NCBI RefSeq assembly: GCF_964019385.1
Contig: NC_088650.1
Location: 31,272,871 to 31,336,870 of the forward strand
Length of the DNA: 64,000 nt
Direction: 5' to 3'
Origin: Sycon ciliatum
Lineage: Eukaryota > Porifera > Calcarea > Leucosolenida > Sycettidae
Of this stretch, positions 37,369-64,000 are shown one piece after another. Under the pieces are notes generated by a model. That model was not told the DNA's origin. It ran no database searches and saw nothing but the letters and a program-made list of their open reading frames with translations. How positions within the stretch are numbered: position 1 is the first letter of the stretch; every line of letters starts with the position of its first letter. The translations under genes and the position numbers were made by a program.

Positions 37369-39677
37369 GTGTGTGCATGCGGGTGTGTTTTTTAAACTCT
37401 TTAGTTTAAAAAAAAGGTCAATTCTTCAGCCTTCCAAGCTGTTGAATGGGGTAATCCCAGCACAAGTTGCTATGGCTTCTGCTGTAGCATGGGCATCAGA
37501 AGGTCAACGGTGTGTGTGTGTGTGTGTGAGTGTGTGTGTGTGTACGGTTCCTGAGCCATGGGTATTTTTTGCGGGCACCGACTCCAACCACGTTGTACAA
37601 TATACTAGTACATACAGATGCACAAGTGCGACACTGCAGTGTTATAGGCTGGATTGCACCATACCGGCAATCCATGCAGCCATCACATGTTGTTCTGCAT
37701 AGCGGTAGTAATGCTCCGTCAGTTCTGCTCCCTCCGGAGCTGCAGACTCACGCTTTGCGGCAGCAGGCTGTTCCTTCCTTCCCCTATAAACTATGCAGCC
37801 GGGCCTCGCCATGGTATTAGAATGGGCATAAGCAATTCAGGAGTGTGCATGGTGCCGTGTCTGCCAGCATGCAAACACGCGACAGGACACTGCATCAGTG
37901 TCCGGCCAGCGCCCCCAGGAACACGCAGCCAGCCTGAACCGGCGCAGGGTCATTGCATAATGGTATTAGCGAGGTACGTATGACGATAAGCAGTGCACAC
38001 GTCAAAATGGTGCACTTCGCTTGCTGATTACAACTGTACCGCTCATAATGATCCAGTTTGATCAACTCGTACAGAAATGCATCTACAGTCCCGGCCAGAG
38101 AAATCCAACCTCACACATGCTCATGAATATAATAGTGACAGGGGGATACATGGCGCTAGCAGCACCACACACCCAATCACTGAGTCTGCGCATCAGGGTA
38201 GGTAGTATATAGCTGCATTGTACATAATTGTACTGTCATGATAATAATTATATTTATGGACGGCCCCTTACATGTACCAGTACAAATGCACTCCTGCAGT
38301 GCATGCACCATCACAGCACAGCATGACCCCACCAGTTGTTTCCACTCCAGTCCATGATCCAGCTGCGTATCAGCATTTTGGTCTTGCCTTGGCTTTCCCA
38401 GAAAGTGGTCAAATCAGAGCATAATGAATCTACCAAAATTATTTATACCTGTAATGGATTTACTTCAGAGTACCGTAGTCTGTAGCCTATAGCATAGCGT
38501 AGCTGCGTAGGTCTAGGATCAGGAGCATGGCCAGGGATAACTAATTTATTACTTCAACCGATAAGGTCTTAGTCTTATGGAGTCGACTTCCTGATCTTCA
38601 TCTCTCACCGAAATCTGAAGTAACCACACTGTACAGTCTGTAGTTGAGTTACACAGACTGAGTCACTCACGAGCTCATGTCATGAGCTCAGTACGACAGT
38701 CAGTCAGTAGACCTTGCGGAGTTGCGCTACTGTACTGTATCAGATCAGATGCAGTAAATCTACACTGATGACTGTGTGTGCTGTAGTCTACTCAGACTGT
38801 AGTCTAGTACCATGCATGGTCTACATCACTTCAGTACATGCACTGCACTGAGTCTTTGCCGCGCGAGAGGTCCTCGCGCATTGACCAAACTGGGCAAAGC
38901 CTTGGGGGCCGGGATGCCGACTCCTGTACAAACTCCAGTCCAGTACAAGAGTTGCCCCATGCACGACCACCTCGTACCTCCTCAAACCTCATCCTTCCAT
39001 GTTTTCAGGCACAAAGTCTGTGTTGGACATGCCGTGTTTCACAACGCGACCGATACGAGTTGTGCACATCTACCTCAGCCAGAGGAGCTAATCTGTTGTT
39101 GGCAGAGAGCTCCGAATTGGTTGTGGCTGCGCGTGTGCCGAGGGAGCTTTTGTGGAGCGATCGCGATCTCTCTTTTGTCGGGGTCAGATCACGCCATCTG
39201 AGATACAAAACGTTGATCACTACAGAACATCTATCTGCGAGCAAAGCAAGCTGCTTCTTCACCTATGACTATTGTATCTACTGTAGTGGTGTGAGCCAGT
39301 AAAGTACTGTTACTCCCTGCGTCTTCTGCACTTCGGTGTTTCAAAACTTATCGTAGTCTCTGCAGTGGAACTCACACTGTTATGGTGCAACGCCAAGGCT
39401 GCGTTCGTCACGAGATCATAAGAGGACTTGAGGTGACACAGTGTTGGTGAACTCGCGCCCAAGTGCGGCGCACTGTCGAGTTTCTTGCTCGTGTAGTTGA
39501 GGTCGTGCTTGAAGGAAGATCTGGCACTCGAGCACCCTCAGGAGTGTGTGGTTTGCCGTTCGTGGTGTTTGTGATCTTGGAAAACAGTGTGTGGTGAATT
39601 TGGAAGAGTGCCATCTTGTTGCCGTAGTACTCAGGGAGTACAATGACCTGGCAGTTCTTGGACGAACTCTGTTCGAG
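36854..39677. other. Spacer upstream of the PHF20-like gene
   Basis: Contains TG repeats (37328-37374, 37510-37541) and short unsupported frames. The part from about 38840 to 39670 is richer in CpG than its surroundings and probably holds the promoter and 5' UTR of the PHF20-like gene. I find no exon of another gene. Confidence 0.4.
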
Positions 39678-61530
<21,853 letters not shown>

Positions 61531-63311
61531 ATGTTGGCAAGCCTGTGTGCTCGTAGCTTGGTTGCTGCTCTTTTGTACGTACGTTACCAGCGCTTTGCGT
61601 GTGTGTGTGTGTGCGTGCATGTGTGTGGGTGTGGGTGTGTGTGTATGTGTATGTGTGTGTGCGTGACATTATAATATTCCTTATTCCAGGTGTGTGCGTG
61701 TGTGTGTATGTGTATGAGTGTACATTAGCCTGTCTGCGTTTGTGAAGTTGGCCATTGTCCGAATGTTTCCATGCTGCGTCCAGAGGTTTGTGTGACCTGC
61801 TGTCGAGTCATTATTTCGATCCTCCTGTATTTCTCCTCTTTTTGATTTGACAAGAATCCTTGCTGAGCTCCTGCTGTTGCTAACCATGTGCTGTATCGTA
61901 CCATTCTCTTTCTCCTCTGATCGCTGACCCACGGGTCTGTGGCTCGATGGGCTGTGGACTGGTCATTCTGCTGTTCTATACGACGATGCATGACAGTTCG
62001 ATGTATCTACATGCGCTACTACTACATCTTACCAGCGTTCTGTTCTGTAGTGTCATTGTGCATCGCCAGTAGACCTATCCTGCTTTCTCTCTCTTCCAGA
62101 CTCTTTCCGGTCGTCCCGCTGTCTCGCATATTCCTTTTCTAGCCTGCGTTGCTCCTGCTGCCTTGATGCCCTGTTGTTCCCGCCTCCCTTCGCCAATTGA
62201 AACGATGATGCTTTTGACATCCTGACAAACGACGTGTTCTCTGCGTTGTCTTACTGCTTGCTGCGACGCTGTCTAATTCCCTGCGTGCTGTGTACAAATT
62301 GACATTCTGTATGTTCGCTCTCAGTATGCTTATGCAACCTCACTGAAAAGAAGAAAAAGTATAGTGAAAAAATAACCCAACTATGAAACAGAAACGAACA
62401 GCGATTCCGTCGATTCTCTTGATTACATGTACAGTGTACATTGAATAGCGGTGTACAGGGATCCCTTTATAATCCGCCACCATTTGTGCTTCGGAAATTC
62501 TGCTGGATTACGGAGCGTGCTGGATTGACAAATCTGATTTCTGCTGCAATATGCATGAAAAGGTCATTTTCAAATTTTGGTTGCTGAAAATTATGCTGGC
62601 TTTTAGAGGGTGCTGGTTAATAAAGTGCTGGATTAAAGATGGCCGACTGTACTGAGAAAGTGTTATAATCATCGGATAGCCACAATGCACATCTACAAGA
62701 CTACAAAGTAGGTCCTCAGTAGGACGTATTATGCCTATAGTGTCCGTAGACAGTATTAAAACACAATAACTTCAATACAACTGCCCTGACCAGGACGTCC
62801 CTAATCTGGTCACGTCCGTCTGCCTGGCGTGCACCTTTCTGACCCATCTAGTCTAGAGTCACAGAAAATGGCTTTTCGATGAAAAACAGCCCCAGCAGTC
62901 ATATCAAAAAATATTTTCTAGCATGCAGTAAGTATACGTACGAGGTAAGTTAGTTCTGAGTTACGGGCAGTGCTCGGTCCCAACCTGCAGCCCGGATCTG
63001 GGCAGGTTTACTGTACAATCAAGAGTATGATTATAACCTCCCATATATTATGTGATTTATGTCCAAAACAAAAACAAATAAAAAAGTGTTCCATTTGATA
63101 AGACTAGAATGGCATTTATTGGAAGAAGTCAGAGACACCCATTCCTCCAGTATGACCACACTCACGCATTCTTCATCATTTGTGAGAACTAGACCTGGTC
63201 TAGTGAGAATGCATTCCCCCGCCTGTTATTCTGGTCAATCTGGTGAAGTTAAATAACAACAACGCATGCACCCCAGCCGTATAGCCCTGTTGAGAACGGG
63301 ACGAACACGTA
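61531..63311. other. 3' flank of the PHF20-like gene
   Basis: TG-rich runs at about 61601-61720, then unique sequence. Around 62470-62660 the repeated GCTGGATTA motifs in both orientations and a closing GACTGTACTG suggest a decayed inverted-repeat element, but I could not set its ends. No gene is seen. Confidence 0.45.
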
Positions 63312-63478
63312 CAGTCAACTTCGCTTATAACGACAATCTGCGAATAACGACAGAATTTCCATGCCCAGAGCAAAGTCCCATCCCACTGTAATAATGAGAC
63401 TTCGGGTATAACGACACTTCGCGAATAAGGACACTTTTTCTGATGCCTGCCGAGTGTCGTTATAAGTGAAGTTGACTG
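63312..63478. mobile_element. 167-bp TA-flanked inverted-repeat element (family with 14278-14466)
   Basis: Ends CAGTCAACTTCGC and GTGAAGTTGACTG lie between TA dinucleotides (63310-63311, 63479-63480). It is the reverse complement of the copy at 14278-14466, lacking about 20 bp. Confidence 0.85.
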
Positions 63479-64000
63479 TATACGTTTCATCAGGCATTTG
63501 TACGTGACAATATCCGGCCGCCGTCTGTCTGCACTATGCACCCTCCCTTGACATGTGCAAACATGCATGAACCCAGGCGAATCTCCATAGTCTGAGAGTC
63601 CCAGAGCTAAAAAAAGGCCATACCAACCAGCCGCGAAGGTCTGAGAGAAAACTACATCGAAACCATGCAACGCTCACGCATAGAGAAGTTCACAGGCCTA
63701 CACCGCTCAGTGCTTGCCCATGTTAGTGTATGGAGCACGGACTGCGGCCACCAGCACAGTGAACAAAACCCATACCGCCAAGCAGAGGAGAAGAATGATG
63801 TATTACAGGGTCTTCCATTTCCAGTAGAGTAAAGATAACATCACCAGAAGGCAGAGCACAGAGAGACAGACCGAAGAAGAAGAGGAAGAAGAGACCGAAG
63901 CGGGCCGGTACCACAACACCGAAGACTTGTGGTGGTTGATGGTTCGTGGTTGATGATTGATGATGATGATAATGATACGGTCTAATTTTACTATAACTTA
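63479..64000. other. Right edge of window, nothing recognised
   Basis: Short minus-strand frames (for example 63914-63723) lack ATG context, splice sites or recognisable composition. An AAGAAGAGG-type purine tract lies near 63875-63897. Confidence 0.4.

Noticed and set aside
63723..63914. Minus-strand frame with a hydrophobic N-terminus resembling a signal peptide
   Set aside because: The Phe/Leu run comes from an AAGAAGAGG purine tract. There is no downstream exon in the window to support a gene.

Overview
The window is animal nuclear DNA. Five split genes have canonical GT-AG introns, mostly short exons and introns from under 200 bp to about 5 kb. Two of them encode proteins I recognise by alignment from memory: VPS26C (DSCR3), an endosomal recycling subunit, and a PHF20/PHF20L1-type chromatin reader. 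Introns and spacers are crowded with simple repeats, G or C homopolymers and many small inverted-repeat DNA transposons. A compact non-vertebrate metazoan fits best, possibly a sponge or another early-branching animal. The species cannot be fixed from the sequence alone.

Layout. 1-7.6 kb (+): a two-exon gene for an unrecognised single-pass membrane protein with a 645-residue cytoplasmic tail. 8.8-12.5 kb (-): VPS26C, complete in five exons (296 aa), converging on the first gene. 13.6-22.6 kb (+): a seven-exon gene for an unrecognised 1392-aa Ser/Arg-rich nuclear-type protein, divergent from VPS26C across about 1.06 kb. 23.7-24.5 kb: an 861-bp palindromic element between TTAA sites. 25.7-36.1 kb (+): a ten-exon glycoside hydrolase family 27 alpha-galactosidase (614 aa) of the divergent plant/bacterial-like type, with a tRNA-Glu(CTC)-like gene in one intron. 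39.7-61.5 kb (+): a seventeen-exon PHF20-like gene (1484 aa) with two Tudor domains, a C2H2 finger, an AT-hook, a PHD finger split by an intron, and a conserved C-terminal segment. 61.5-64 kb: no supported gene.

The exon models were built by hand from splice sites, reading phase and protein similarity. Every internal junction keeps phase, and the totals close exactly on the stop codons. The genes do not form a pathway: endosomal recycling, chromatin reading, lysosomal or secreted glycan breakdown and two unknowns simply lie next to each other.

The most striking non-genic signal is a set of very short palindromes beginning CAGGGAGT. They are 19 to 38 bp long, made only of terminal inverted repeats, and flanked by perfect or near-perfect 8-bp target-site duplications, with one 161-bp relative nearby. 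A second family starts CAAGAGTACATAACCCCC and has 7-bp duplications at three independent sites. At least six TA-flanked families, a nested TAGGGCT element, a TTAA palindrome and a three-copy dispersed repeat complete the picture.
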